From Haliclystus octoradiatus (Eukaryota > Cnidaria > Staurozoa > Stauromedusae > Haliclystidae), in assembly GCA_916610825.1 (NCBI GenBank), contig OU744448.1, positions 13,120,436 to 13,184,435 of the forward strand: 64,000 bases of DNA, given 5' to 3'. A program made the translations under genes and the position numbers. Shown here one piece after another: positions 47,901 to 59,744 of this stretch. How positions within the stretch are numbered: the stretch's first letter is position 1; each line of letters starts with the position of its first letter. Under the pieces are notes generated by a model. It worked only from the letters and a program-made list of their open reading frames with translations. It was not told the DNA's origin and did not search any database.

Positions 47901-49545
47901 TGGAAATATCAACATTGGAACCGTCAAAAGGCTTAAATTACTAAAATCATTAATAATATTCACCTGTTTGAGAGCAACAGAGGCAATACCATTACTGGAT
48001 TGTTTGGAAAATTCAGAGTCAGCAATTTCAAGACTTTGCAAGCATCTTTGGAGTGTTCCAACATAACTATCTTTTAAACATTCAACAGAACTAATTAGTT
48101 TACCAGCAACGGCTTGATTCAAACGCCCAAGGACAAGTTCCTGGACTTGTAACGTACATCTCTCAATGTCTTCATTATCTATCAATTCTCCATTTTCATT
48201 CACTTCAATACCAACAAGTTCTAATTCAGAAGCCTCTTCTTGTAATCGCAATGATAGACTTTCAATAGTACCACGAATTACTTCTTTTATTTCTTCTTGC
48301 TTTCTACTAGCAATGTCCATCAAGGATCGAAATAAGTCTTCTTCTTTGAGACGTGCGTATGATATTCTTTTTGGTGTAATACTAATATCCCTTGCCATAT
48401 CAAATGCAGTATTAATAAACATACCAAGACAATTTGTATGGGCATCATTCAAAACACATGCAGCTGCAATAATGTGGTATTGTAACACTTGACGTACAAA
48501 CAACAAAAAGCATGGGAATAATGAGAAATCTTCAATCAGTGTACTTTTTGGTCTAACACTTTCGATAATTGTTTCAGTTGTATCAAGAGACGCTTTCTTC
48601 TCATCTTCATCACTAGAAAGTGGTTCTCTACTAATAAAACCCAATTCACATAATTGCTCAAATAGGTGACTTTGAGTATCAATGAATTCCTTTGCCTTCG
48701 CCTCATCTTGGGCTGATTCAGTTAGTTCATGTGTGCCTCTGGGTGGTACTTTGATAAAGAAAATTGGAAGATTTGGGGCAAATGATTGGATCTGTGATAA
48801 GTCTTTCACATCCTAAAACAGAAAGTAAATACACTCCAAGATAAAAAAAACAAAGACGGTCATATTTCAAGGTCACAAATAACATCATCAGGTCAACTAT
48901 GTTTACCTTCACTGTAAGAAAGTCGTTGTCCATGGCAAAGATAACAATTGGCAACACATCTTCTATACATGACTTGACAACTTGCTCAACACTTCCATCT
49001 GAGTTTGATGGTGAGCAAACAATTTCAGCTCCTGTTTTCAATAATGGATGATCGAGACACACCTCAGCAACGGCAGCAGTCAACGCAGGATCACTTTTAT
49101 CGTTATCTTTCAACTCAAGATCAGCACGCGGGACTGAACGCCAACTTCCTTCGTAAGCATTGAGAGCTGCAGCTAATTCAAAACTGTCTGGTAGTACAAG
49201 ACTTAACGTTGATTGTGGGCCATACTTGAACCTTGCCGTCCGCCATGTTATTGATGTGTCAAGGTCCTCAACGATCGGCAATACGGGCTCGCCAACTAGT
49301 TCATTAATAGTACAAACTTTTGCGTAACATGATGTGCCAAGTACTATAATGGTTGGAGGTTTTTCGCATACATGTACCAGCTCTTGGAATTCTTCTCCAG
49401 GTAAATACGTACGAAACTGTTCTTTGGTGAAATGTCCAGATTGTTGAATGTCATAGAAAGCTCTGTCTGTTTCACGTTTGACCTGCTTCAACAGACGAAT
49501 GTGTTCTTGGAACCTAGTAAGTTCGTATGGCAAGTTGGCAGCCAT
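44914..49545 (-). CDS. DSTYK: DSTYK dual serine/threonine and tyrosine protein kinase
   Basis: Five coding exons, minus strand: 49545-48907, 48812-47964, 47474-46927, 46660-46414 and 45444-44914. They join in phases 0, 0, 2 and 0, giving 937 aa (human 929). The long N-terminal half has the family motifs [32 protein letters not shown] and [11 protein letters not shown]. The kinase domain fills the last third: glycine loop GRGQYGVVY, lysine in [21 protein letters not shown] in place of DFG (normal for DSTYK), [10 protein letters not shown] and the [10 protein letters not shown] helix. The C-terminal tail is Ser/Arg/Gly-rich and lineage-specific. DSTYK is a cytoplasmic and membrane-associated kinase acting in FGF-ERK signalling and in kidney and spine development in vertebrates. 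The start MAANLPYEL opens exon 1 and matches the onset of similarity. Confidence 0.96.
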
Positions 49546-50718
49546 TATATCGTAGCTATTTTACGTTACACGAATTGAACAAAATATCAAATTTGTTCTG
49601 CCACCATGAGCGCTGCAATAAAAATAAAATACTTCAAGTTTGACTGAAGTCACATCATTTCAAAACGCAGACGATAAAACGTTGGAGAAATTCGGGTTGG
49701 ATTTCGATGTTCAACAAATACTTGCCTCATTATCAATCCCCGCCTCATCTCAAAGCAATAAACAACGTGACGTCAATAGACTGTCCATTAAACATGTAAA
49801 AACGTGATTTTGCAACAGCAGGGGGTGTTTTGAAATAAATTTATCAGGTTATTATAACGATTTATTATAACCACCGAACCGTGATACAAAAGAAAAGTTT
49901 AAAACACTAAAGGAATAAATATCATAATTATGAAACAGGGCTTTGTTGTTACTTGATTACATCAAAACGCAATTATTTCATCACACTGTGTTTGTGAGCA
50001 CATTAGCACATTTTCAAATAGAGTTCAACAATGGTACGCGATTTTCAGTCACATGCAGCGATGTTGGCAGTGGTGCAACTGTGTCCAATAACTGCTCATA
50101 TGGTGTTGCACTGATGACTGATGTTAACTTGTTTGGTTTGAAAAATAGTAATGTAAACATATCATTTTAAAAACAGTAACATACTCATAGGGATGAGAAG
50201 CCGAAATGTGATATTGTGAGCTTGTTATGATTGGGAATAGCGTTGACAGCGGCTGGTGCTATCGAGACAGATCCGATCAAATAATTTCATGACAGTATAT
50301 TTCAGCAATCACTAAAACTAAAATAATCAGATAGCAAAATTCAATGCAAATAAAAGAATAACATACCTCTTTCAAATTCTGCTCTTCAGTTTTACTAAGC
50401 AACAATTTCATTCCTCGTGGTTTGTACGGTGCGTCGATACTGATTACTGACCACCACGGCCCTTCACTAATCTATCCATGACTGACTGGTCAGACACGGA
50501 TAAACTGGTTTCATAGCTTAACCAATCACAGCTGCGTTTAAATTATTCGGTCCTTTCTAATGGCAGACCAGGTTCGGTTTAGACAATAGATAGCTTCTGG
50601 TAGACCATTGCAATTCAAAAACCGGTTTGACCAGTTTATGTTTATTGGTTTGTTCCTGTTTTGTAGTTTGAGAGAAGGGCGTCGTTTTTTCAATTTCTAT
50701 TGACGGTCAGTAACTTAA
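49546..50718. other. DSTYK upstream region with a candidate extra exon at 50411-50367 (-)
   Basis: On the minus strand, ATG at 50411 opens 15 codons (MKLLLSKTEEQNLKE) that end at a good donor, GTATGT. Joined to the acceptor AAAATAG just above the DSTYK start, it would read through the DSTYK ATG in another frame and stop soon after, that is, as an upstream ORF in a 5' leader. It could equally be the first exon of an unrelated gene. The remaining sequence shows no gene; the plus-strand frame 49943-50170 has no domain. Confidence 0.3.
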
Positions 50719-50917
50719 AGGAGCAAAAATGACCGGCAGGCGCCACGCACTTAGGATCACGTGCACGCTTATTGTTATAACACAATGTTCATTGTTGACA
50801 TTAATTTTATTACAAGTTAGGCCTGCGTATAACAATTGTTTCAAAGCGAGACGGTTGAATTACGCTAAGCATAAATTCAACTTGTACTCGCAGCGGTCGC
50901 CGGTCAATTTTGCCCCT
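50719..50917. mobile_element. 199-bp piggyBac-like MITE between TTAA sites
   Basis: TTAA stands at both borders (50715-50718 and 50918-50921). The ends are AGGAGCAAAAATGACCGGC and, inverted, AGGGGCAAAATTGACCGGC. TTAA duplications with AGG-type ends fit the piggyBac superfamily. The plus-strand frame that starts inside the left TIR (50729-50944) is a by-product of the element, not a gene. Confidence 0.8.
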
Positions 50918-50953
50918 TTAAAATTGATCAGGATTAGTAATTAAGTATGCATC

Positions 50954-50990
50954 ACATATCTTGGGAGACTAATTTTCTCCCAAGATATGT
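50954..50990. repeat. Perfect 15-bp hairpin
   Basis: ACATATCTTGGGAGA and TCTCCCAAGATATGT pair perfectly around a 7-bp loop, 36 bp right of the TTAA-flanked MITE. No U-run or gene end is nearby, so its role is unknown; it may be the remnant of a foldback repeat. Confidence 0.7.
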
Positions 50991-52784
50991 CTGTATATGG
51001 AAGAAATTTTGTGGAGTGTATTTGTTGTGAAATCTCCAATTAAATTTCAATTATAAATCAAGGTAGCTTTGTGATAAATTCAACAGAAAGCTAGGTAAAA
51101 CAACGTACAGCACTTGGTGCATGCTTTGTGCCTATGATTTTGTTGTTGTGGAAATGTAAACCGACAAACAAACAGCATACGTCACGAATATGAAATATGG
51201 CACGTAGACTCTCTGGGCACGTGCAGCTCACGTGAGTGGATGAATGGAAATGTTGCTGTTGTTGTTGATTCAAGTTGTTGATCTGAGTTTGCATTCCGCT
51301 TGTAGCCTGCGTGCAGACTAAAACCATGCTAAAACCTATCTATCAGATAGCGAATAATTAGGATTAATAAATTGATTATTATTAAACTTTATAACATGGA
51401 GAATTTCTGACCTGCCTGGAGTTGAAATAAGATTAATTGAAAACCTACAGATACAGTACAGACCGATTTAGCCTGCTCACAGACTCACTGTCAAAATGTA
51501 AGCTTGTTAGGATTGTCAAGGGCGGGTCTAAGGAGATGCCGAAGGAGCCTACGACCCCCTCAATGTCCTCAAAAGTATGACTCTCAAAGCAAACTTTCAA
51601 ATTGAGCGGGGTTTATCAATGGAAATAAAATTGTGCCTGTAGAATAAAATGTAGATCACATATCATGATCAAAATGATGCTCACAGATTCTTTGTTAATT
51701 TCAAACTCAGTGAAAGTACTTAATATATTTCCATTAATGATAATATTAAGGCAATTCAAATTTTGAACGGCAAAAATAACAGACATTCATAATCGCTATT
51801 AATGTTCAACATGATCAGATCATGAACTAGCAATGTCTATCTAACAAATATCGAACATTTCGTCTTCACAGGTTCGTCCCGCTACTATAGCCAATATATA
51901 GTGATTGATCAGAGAATGATTGACGTTCAATTGCGGTCACCTTGAAATTATCACAAAGAAACCTTTATAAAGCTGGTTTGATATCTATACTCATATTTAC
52001 AAGAAGAAGATCAATAAAAGAAGGCAAAGGATGGGGAATCCTACAAAGATGTAATTACTCTAAAGAAGATAGAAAGGGAATGAATAATACGTAATATGTT
52101 CGTAAACGTATATACGTATTAAAGAAATTCCATGCGACAAAGTAGAACCCCAAACATTTCCAGGTCTGAAATGCATATAGACAATAATAATAACATGATG
52201 ATTGAAATCGAACGTGGGATGACACAATGATCATATAAACATTGCAAACGAAATCGAATCGAAAGTCTGCAGTGATTGGATATTACGATATTATAAATGA
52301 TATGTCAGTTATAGCCGACAGTTAAAATTTAGCAGTACTCTATGTGCTATTAACTGCATACCAAATGCTTTGGATCACTCATGTAGCTTATAACTGCATC
52401 TCAATTAATTGTAACAGGCTACATAATAAGAGGTCACACTTAAAGACATATTAGTTTTGCCTGAACTTCTTATAGTCAAGCTCTAATGAAACAATTGCCT
52501 TATTGATTTCGTCAAATTCACATATCTTACTAACCATCTTAATACTTAATAGTATCATATCTTTCATTGGGACCTCTAACACGATAAGGAAGCAATCACG
52601 AAGCTAAATAGAAGTGCGTCGTTGCTAAATAGAAATCGCTAAGTAACACATTCCTATTTTTGATTTACATCTCACAATCGGTAGTCAATTTATGATATAG
52701 TAAAGGAGGACGCACTTCGCCACACTCATTGTTACACCCACACATTACATTACACCAGTGCCAAGCTAACCGAAACTAAACCAA
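50991..52784. other. Intergenic, no gene seen
   Basis: AT-rich sequence upstream of the muramidase-like gene. The minus-strand frame 51091-51327 is low-complexity (a CAACAACAG run) and has no domain. No repeat with clear ends was found. Confidence 0.45.
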
Positions 52785-52794
52785 TTATATAAAG
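52785..52794 (+). promoter_or_regulatory. TATA box of the muramidase-like gene
   Basis: TTATATAAAG stands 99 bp before the start codon of the signal-peptide exon, which would put transcription start near 52815-52825 and leave a leader of about 70 nt. A TATA promoter is common in inducible or tissue-specific secreted-protein genes. Confidence 0.5.
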
Positions 52795-52892
52795 TAGGCC
52801 GCACGATACTATAGCTACGTTACATTCAATAATTATACTGATGTAGTACACACACACTTCTGTGGTAAGAAGACGAAAAGACAAAAAGAGAT

Positions 52893-55800
52893 ATGGTTAT
52901 AAATATGCAAGTCATAGCATTACTTACAGTCTTAGCATTAATTATGCACCAAGTGGAGGATGCTGTTGGTAAGAGAGCATTTTTGCAATATCTTGAATAC
53001 GGACAATGCATGTCGACTTTTTAGGGAAAATTAGGAGTAAAATAGGCATAGGACTAATATATTACATCTGATAGATGTGTGGTTGGAGGTGCGTAAATGT
53101 AACTTATAGGCTTTGTGTGAATTTGAATTTCTATAACTCATTAAATTACTCGCGATGAGTTAATAAATTTTGATTGTGCTACTGTATAACCATTTGCTTT
53201 TTATGAATTATAGTCACATGCCACATTTATTTCATTTCATCTTTTCCATTTCAGCTTTTAGATCAATTTGAGTATCATTGTTCTTAGTTCTTACTACAAC
53301 ATCGTAATTATAAACAGTATAAACTGCTTCGGTGTAATTCGGATAAGTGGAATCCTCGCTTATTTAGACTTGAAAGCGTATAAACAAATTTGGTATCAAA
53401 TCATTGTCAATATATTTTTTTAATTTAATATAGGGCACAAAAGTACCATTTCATATAAATGTAATGAAAGAATAGCATAGGCAATTTTGTATCACAGAAA
53501 GGTTGTTTGGAATACTCTATATGGCTTTCACCATTAATGTTTTATATGCGCATCTTAATTTTTGGATAGGAATTCCATCACAGAATGACCAACGTATAAC
53601 ATCTGCATCTATCGTTCCACAATCAGTACAACCAACCACTAGTTACCAATCTGGCAGTTTGGCAAATACAACGGATTACAATATTGGAGTTAACATTAAC
53701 AACACAAATCATACGCCATCAGGAGCGTCAGTGACAATTCAAAATGCGTCAATAGAAACGACGACGCTAAGCACACCAGTAGCAACGGATGAAAAGGAAA
53801 CCACAACGAAAGGATGGACCTCTACAACACCAAGTATACCAATAGCAACGCATGAACAAACTACGATACCATTATCAACACATACCGCACCCAGCACTTC
53901 AATCGGGACTTCTGCGAACCTGTTAACATCCGACTACACAACACCAACGCAACGACCTATTAGCACAACTGACCCTCCAGCGGTTAAGAAGTCATGTGAT
54001 AGCAAGGATTGCTTTGATGGTACGTAATAAATAATTTTGATATATATAGATATATATAGATAAATAAATAAAATGAGTCAAAAAAGTGACATACTGTACT
54101 GTTATTTATTTATCTATTAAAGCTCTGATATTTATCATTGAGCACTATACCTACACAAGTGTGGACAACTTTACATTATTTATCTATATACATATATATA
54201 ATATATAATACAAGTCAGAGAATCAGACAGTCATGTTTGCCACTTGAAGTCTCACGCCTCGGCGATCATCAGACAATCTATTCAAATATGACTGTCTGAT
54301 CCTCTGACTTTTATTATTTAAAGCTCTGCTATATTTTGCATTGAGCCCGATGTCCAATCAGTAAGTCAAAGTCTATACAATATCTATAAGTATAATCTAC
54401 CCTAATCTCTTTTTCAGTTAGATCTCATTTTCGTAAAAAGTTAACCGATATTCTATTCCTTCAATCATATACAGTCCTCCACCGCAGTTATCAGATTAAG
54501 GCGTATATTTCGATTAAACTCTATCTCGTCGATGTGCCCGTATCCCGGGGGGTAACTTCCATTGCGCTTCGACGGGGTCGTTCAAATGGAACTTTGGCAG
54601 AATGACCATAAAAAAATTTCACATGATGAAAAAGATATCCCAAATATATTTTTATGAACGGCAGATTCAACCAAAAAGATTAAAGAAAAAATTTCATATG
54701 CAAAATTCCTTTTGCACCATGAAAAACTTGCAAAGGCGTCAAAAGGATACCTCAATAAAAAATTATGACTAAGCATACCCCCAAAAAATTTTTATGGATG
54801 TTGAGAAAGGTACCTTTTATTATTTGAACGTCCCCGTATACCCAAAGTATGGAAGTTACCCCCCGGGGCCCGTATTTATAAAACTGTGGTAGAGGAATGT
54901 TACGATAGAATGTATAACATATTGGTTAACTTACAGTATTACGAAAATGAGGTTTAACTAAAAAGAGGCTAGATCAGATGCCAGCATATACTGTACGATC
55001 ACTAAAATGTAGCTGTATCGAATGATATCATTATATTTTGTGGTATATGTTCTGATATATTTCAGATCCCTCAATAGTATGCTATGGACAGTTTACGTTC
55101 GGTGAAGAACGCTTGGCGAATGGAAAGAAAATAAATACAAGAAAAGTTAGAAAGTCAGCTACTGACATCGAAATAGGTCGAGGCTATAAATTAGGAGACA
55201 AAACGAAAGAACAGGTGAAACAGGATCTGAAAGAGGCTGGGGTTAGTGATGACATTGCAGAAAAAATATCAAAATGCGCGGGAAAGAAGACCAAAGTTGA
55301 AATCGATAAATGCATAACAGTGAGTATTGAAGTAATGTCCCATCAAAATTGTTAGTTAAATTTACATATGCACTCTAGGTTGGGTTCAGCCTCCATACTC
55401 TGCCTTGTTAGATTGTAGGCTACATGCCATAAGTGAAATGACTTTCGGTCCCAATCATATCATACATCGAGGGCATATTTGAAAAGAACACGTTGTAACG
55501 GTCGCCTATACAGAATTAGAATAGTGGTCAACAGTACTCGGTAAGGCGATATATTCTCAACATACTTTATAACTGCTTTATTCTTCTCTGCCTACTGGTG
55601 GATATTACCAATCCGTTATGTCACTGAAGTTTTCCATTTTAAAGACAAAGATAAAAACTGGAGACTGCATAACAGTCACCCGTAGACTATTGAGCACCGA
55701 ATTTACATTTGATGAACAATCAAAATTGAATCAGAAACTACATACATATAGAAGGCCTAATCGCAGTCACGCATATGTCGTATATACTAATACATCCGCA

Positions 55801-58800
55801 CCACATAATAATTATAGCTACCTCATGCATGAATCACTTATATATGCTTTATATATGCTTTTAAAAATAATAATCAAAGATATACGATGGTGTTATTTGC
55901 GCATATCTACAACATTTCATGTAATCTGTCACTGATTACTTAATATTTAACTTGCATTTTGAAGGACCACAAGCTCAAAGATATCGAGATAAGTGCAAGA
56001 CAACAGCGTAATTTATTTGAAAAACAGTACAAAGCAAGCAAAGAACAGGCTGAAAGGCAAGTGAATATTTACAACAAGGCAAAATGGGAAGATTTGGATT
56101 GCAAACTGAAAGGAATTCTCATTGATATGGTGTTCAGTGATGATTTTCAACCTGCAGGAGCATCTAACGTTCAAAATATACTACGAAATGGCATTCAAAA
56201 CAACGACCCCAGATTAGTACTTCAAGCTTTACAAACTGTTCAAGAGTGGACAACAGAACAGAGAAGAAGAAATGGAAAAAGATTACGGTACATGACAGGT
56301 ACATGATTAATATTAAATCATACTGCAAATCATAATTCTAATGTAATCATTACAGGGTAATTCATTGTGCGCGAACAAAAGTTTTAAAACTATGAAACTG
56401 ATATATATTTAATATGTAATTTAGGATGACTGAGACAGAGATCTTACAGAACTGAAACAGTAAAAATAATAATAGATTAGAATAGCTAAATTATTACCCA
56501 TGAGTTTCAACAGATTTGGAAACGTATACCATAAGAAGTGGTACGTCTCTAATACAGTTTGACCATCATGTGGAGTTACCTTACCGGGGACTGATACCGA
56601 ACATGATCGTTTCCACCTCATTTAAATTTTCAAATTATGTTAATAGATCATACCATCGTTTGCCGAGGTCAATTCTTGTTCGATAATCCGTCAGTATACA
56701 ATGGCAAGTCGGTAACAGTGAGAAGAAGTGTACAAACAGAGGGTTTGGTAATAGGGCGTGGCTATGAACTGGTTGATCGCACGAAAGAAGAAATTACAAA
56801 AGATTTGAAAGAAGCTGGTGTTGACGATGTAACAGCGCAACATATCGCAAACGGTGCTGGAAAGAAAGGAAAAGAGGCAAATAAAATAGTGAAGGTAATG
56901 TTTACAGAGATTGAAAGATTATCAACTGGCGTTTGACTGTCAAGAGGATAGGAGAGGGGCCGATGATAATGATTCTTGATACAGATATAATTATGTAAAA
57001 AGGTCAAATTACACAACTTTTTATCCCATCCTACATATCGGTAATACAAAGTGTAATGGAAATATGCGTAGTCTCCCATTGTCCGGTCATAAACTGATAT
57101 TTATTTCATTAACAGGAATTGAAAGGTAAAAAGCTCACCAAAGAGCAACAGCGAAAATTGTTCGATATCATGTTCAAGAAATTTGAAAAAGAAGCGAAGA
57201 AAAAGATCGAAAAGGCTCTTGGTATCAACTGGGATGACTTGGACTGTCGCATTCAGCAGCTTGTTGCAGAAATGTTAGCACATGGCGATCTCGATCTAGA
57301 CAGTAATGATGCTAACCAAAAGAAGTTTCGGGAAGCAATTAAGAAGAACGATTATAAAGCATTCAGGGATATCATACTTGCAACACCTTTATGGGAAAAT
57401 ATCAATCTTTTAAACATGAAAAATATATGGCGTCATCTTATTAGGTTTGCAAAAAGACTTCAGTTAATAAAAAGTAAGTTAGAAGAAGGGTTCATCAGAG
57501 GGAGATGGGTTGATTTGAATTCCCTTTTGTGTCCAATTAAAAACACAGAAACTAGGAAATAGCATTTAGCTTCTTTTATATAATGATCGTGTGCAGACCT
57601 GCGTGAGTTTAGCAAGAATAATAATAATAATTAATAATAATAATAATTCACGAAGCTGGGGTATCTTACTGGAGATATAACACTGTTTTCCGTATTCCTC
57701 TCAATTGCCAACTGTCTCGTTTTAGAGTTCGATAACCCACTTCTTGTTTGCAAAGGACAAGTGACATTCGATTCGGAGGGGAAAGATAATCCAAAGGGTC
57801 GTTTCTACAGCAGAAAATTCCACGTTCCTGGGGCATGGTCAGGTTTAACAATTGGTCGCGGATATGATATGAAATTCAAGAAAAAACAGCAGGTCATTGA
57901 CGATTTAATGAACATTGGAATTGATAAGAAGACTGCAACAAAAATTGCAGGGGCAGTTGGAAAGAAAGGAAAAGCCGCAAAGAAATATATCAAGGTAAAC
58001 ATTAATTACGTCCACGGCTGTAAATCCTGAGGGGGTGTGAACATTTTTGACTCAATATCGGACAATTTTCAAACTAAAAATTGCAAAATCGTGAAATTTT
58101 CAAGGTATTACACTACTAAGCTCCCAAATATGCAAATGCCATGCCTTTTTCGGGCAAAATAATAAAATTGACAAAAAGACCCCGGTCGGAAGCATGTAGT
58201 TACGGCCGTGATTACGAAAGAGTGTGTGTGTGTGTGCTTTTTTATTTGAATTCGTAGCCTCAAGCAGATGATTGAGGTGAGTGCAGAACTATAATGAAGA
58301 GATAATCACGGATGGTATTTGTACTAGACTTTTACTCGTTCACGGTATGTTCAATGCCCGCATATAACGGTGTAAGAAAGTTCTATAATGTTATGATTCC
58401 ATTCCATGCCTAATAAAGAGTAACTTCACTTAGTTTCTTAATTTAGATTAGTCTCTATGTATAACACGTTTGAGCACATAAGTTGTCTGCTTTCCTGTTA
58501 ACTTTGAAAAAAAGTTATGGAGAACTTAAAGGTTTCTGAATAAATGATGATGATGAATAAAATATCAATTACACATTTATAGGATAACAATCTGGAAGAC
58601 TTTGAAATAACAAGAGAACAACAACGAAAGCTTTTTGTGGACGTAACATACCCCGCAGAAGAAAAAGAAGCGAAAAGATTGACTGAAAAATTTTTTAAAG
58701 TCAAATGGGACGACCTAGATTGTAAAATACAAGAAATGCTAACTGATTTAAAATACAGAGGAGATTTTCTACCAAGAAGTCAAAAAGAGGGACAGAAGAA

Positions 58801-58927
58801 ATTACGCGAAGCGGTCGAAGCAAATGACGTTAAAAAATTCAAAGATGTTATCAAAAACAGAGAGTATTGGAAGAATGTACCAAAAGATCGTTTCAATAGG
58901 AGAGTGAAATTCATGGAAAATTGTTAA
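52893..58927 (+). CDS. Secreted protein with three pesticin-like muramidase domains
   Basis: Exons: 52893-52968 (signal peptide MVINMQVIALLTVLALIM...), 53570-54019 (Thr/Ser-rich stalk; 53498 is an alternative start of this exon), 55066-55319 + 55965-56298 (domain 1), 56647-56894 + 57116-57473 (domain 2), 57726-57994 + 58583-58927 (domain 3). Phases agree; about 777 aa. Each domain has IGRGY plus D, K or E, an AG(A/K)-GKKGK-like helix, W(E/D)DLDC and a basic C-terminal helix. I recognise the pesticin C-terminus-like, T4-lysozyme-like muramidase family, which cuts peptidoglycan. Domain 3 keeps Glu (FDSEG), Thr and Asp (LTIGRGYD) with the T-to-D spacing of six known for pesticin; domains 1 and 2 do not. 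A Cys after the first strand (V-C-x-G) and the Cys in DLDC occur in every domain. The introns rule out bacterial contamination. Function in defence or digestion is inference. Confidence 0.8.
54212..54310. repeat. Foldback hairpin in intron 2 of the muramidase-like gene
   Basis: AAGTCAGAGAATCAGACAGT plus CAT (54212-54234) pairs with its inverse at 54288-54310 with one or two mismatches. The loop contains GGCGATCATCAGAC, shared with the hairpin at 18034-18156. Similar words (TTTAAAGCTCTG...CATTGAGC) flank it on both sides as direct repeats (54117 and 54317). Confidence 0.7.
54544..54867. mobile_element. 324-bp MITE with 8-bp target duplication GCCCGTAT
   Basis: The ends are CCCGGGGGGTAACTTCCAT and its inverse. 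GCCCGTAT is repeated exactly on both sides (54536-54543 and 54868-54875). The inside is AT-rich with GTTCAAAT and GAACGTCCCCGTATA near the two ends. It lies in intron 2 of the muramidase-like gene. A diverged copy of the family is at 59393-59744. Confidence 0.9.
57616..57648. repeat. AAT microsatellite
   Basis: A run of AAT triplets with one interruption, in the intron between domain 2 and domain 3 of the muramidase-like gene. Confidence 0.85.
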
Positions 58928-59392
58928 GAAGGCAGCCAATCAAAATTCATATAACAGAAAATAAGCGCCGAAGTATCAATATAGCAAATTGCTATTTAGT
59001 CAGTAGCGCCTAATCAGTTGGAAATGTCATCAAAACCGATATCGAATTAGAAAATTGACATATTTTACTTTATTCAAATACGTTGAGGTTTTGATAATTT
59101 TATAATAAATGATGATTATACATATAATTGAATACATATCATAGATTGTTTCTCGTGATATTCAGTGTCCAGCATGCTGTCTCATATAATCAGTCAGATT
59201 ATTTTGTAGTATGTAGCCTGATTATGAACACAACAAAGAGCTCTGCACGTATACATTTAAGTGGGCCTATTTCCTATCATAAAGTAATCAGTGGCTACTA
59301 ACAATATGTAACATGATTAATTATAACAGAATGAACTCAAACAAATAGTAGTTTGATGTGGATCAAAGGTCGTTGAAAATCAATCCTCAGGG

Positions 59393-59744
59393 CCCGAGCA
59401 CAGGGCCCGGGGGTTAACTCAAGAAATTTCGCGGACGGGGGGATTGCCAATTTGAATTCAGAATTTTTCCCTCCAAAATGTTGTTTTTCCAAAATTGATA
59501 CCCCAAATATTTAGTATTTAGGCCAAAATGTATACCCCAAATATTTTTTTATCGACGAACATTTGAAAATTCATTACAATTTCGTGGGTTTATATCAAAA
59601 TGTTTTGCTCATTGGAAAACAATACCTCGAATATTTTGAAAATTTTGAAATAGATACCTTAAAAGTTTTCAAATACCATGAAAAGGTACCTTCACTAATT
59701 GGCACGTCCTCGTATACCAACCATTTGAAGTTACTCCCCCTGGG
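59393..59744. mobile_element. Second copy of the CCCGGGGG-ended MITE family
   Basis: The left region GGGCCCGGGGGTTAACTC and the inverted right region CCCAGGGGGAGTAACTTC match each other and the copy at 54544-54867. Shared inner words are GGTACCTT and a GCACGTCCTCGTATACC segment. CCTCAGGG flanks both ends (59385-59392 and 59745-59752), again an 8-bp duplication. The frame 59563-59760 is a shadow of the element. The rest of 58928-60469 shows no gene. Confidence 0.75.

Noticed and set aside
50729..50944. 71-aa plus-strand frame with a hydrophobic start resembling a signal peptide
   Set aside because: Its ATG lies inside the TIR of a TTAA-flanked MITE, and its end lies in the flank just beyond the other TIR.
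53498..53569. Hydrophobic segment read in front of the Thr/Ser-rich exon as a membrane anchor
   Set aside because: A better acceptor (TTTTTGGATAG) at 53569 joins the signal-peptide exon in phase and leaves this segment in the intron. The earlier acceptor at 53497 remains possible.
55066..58927. Bacterial contamination or a phage insert as source of the lysozyme-like domains
   Set aside because: The coding sequence is cut by introns with GT/AG ends and consistent phases, follows a eukaryotic signal-peptide exon, and has the base composition of the surroundings.
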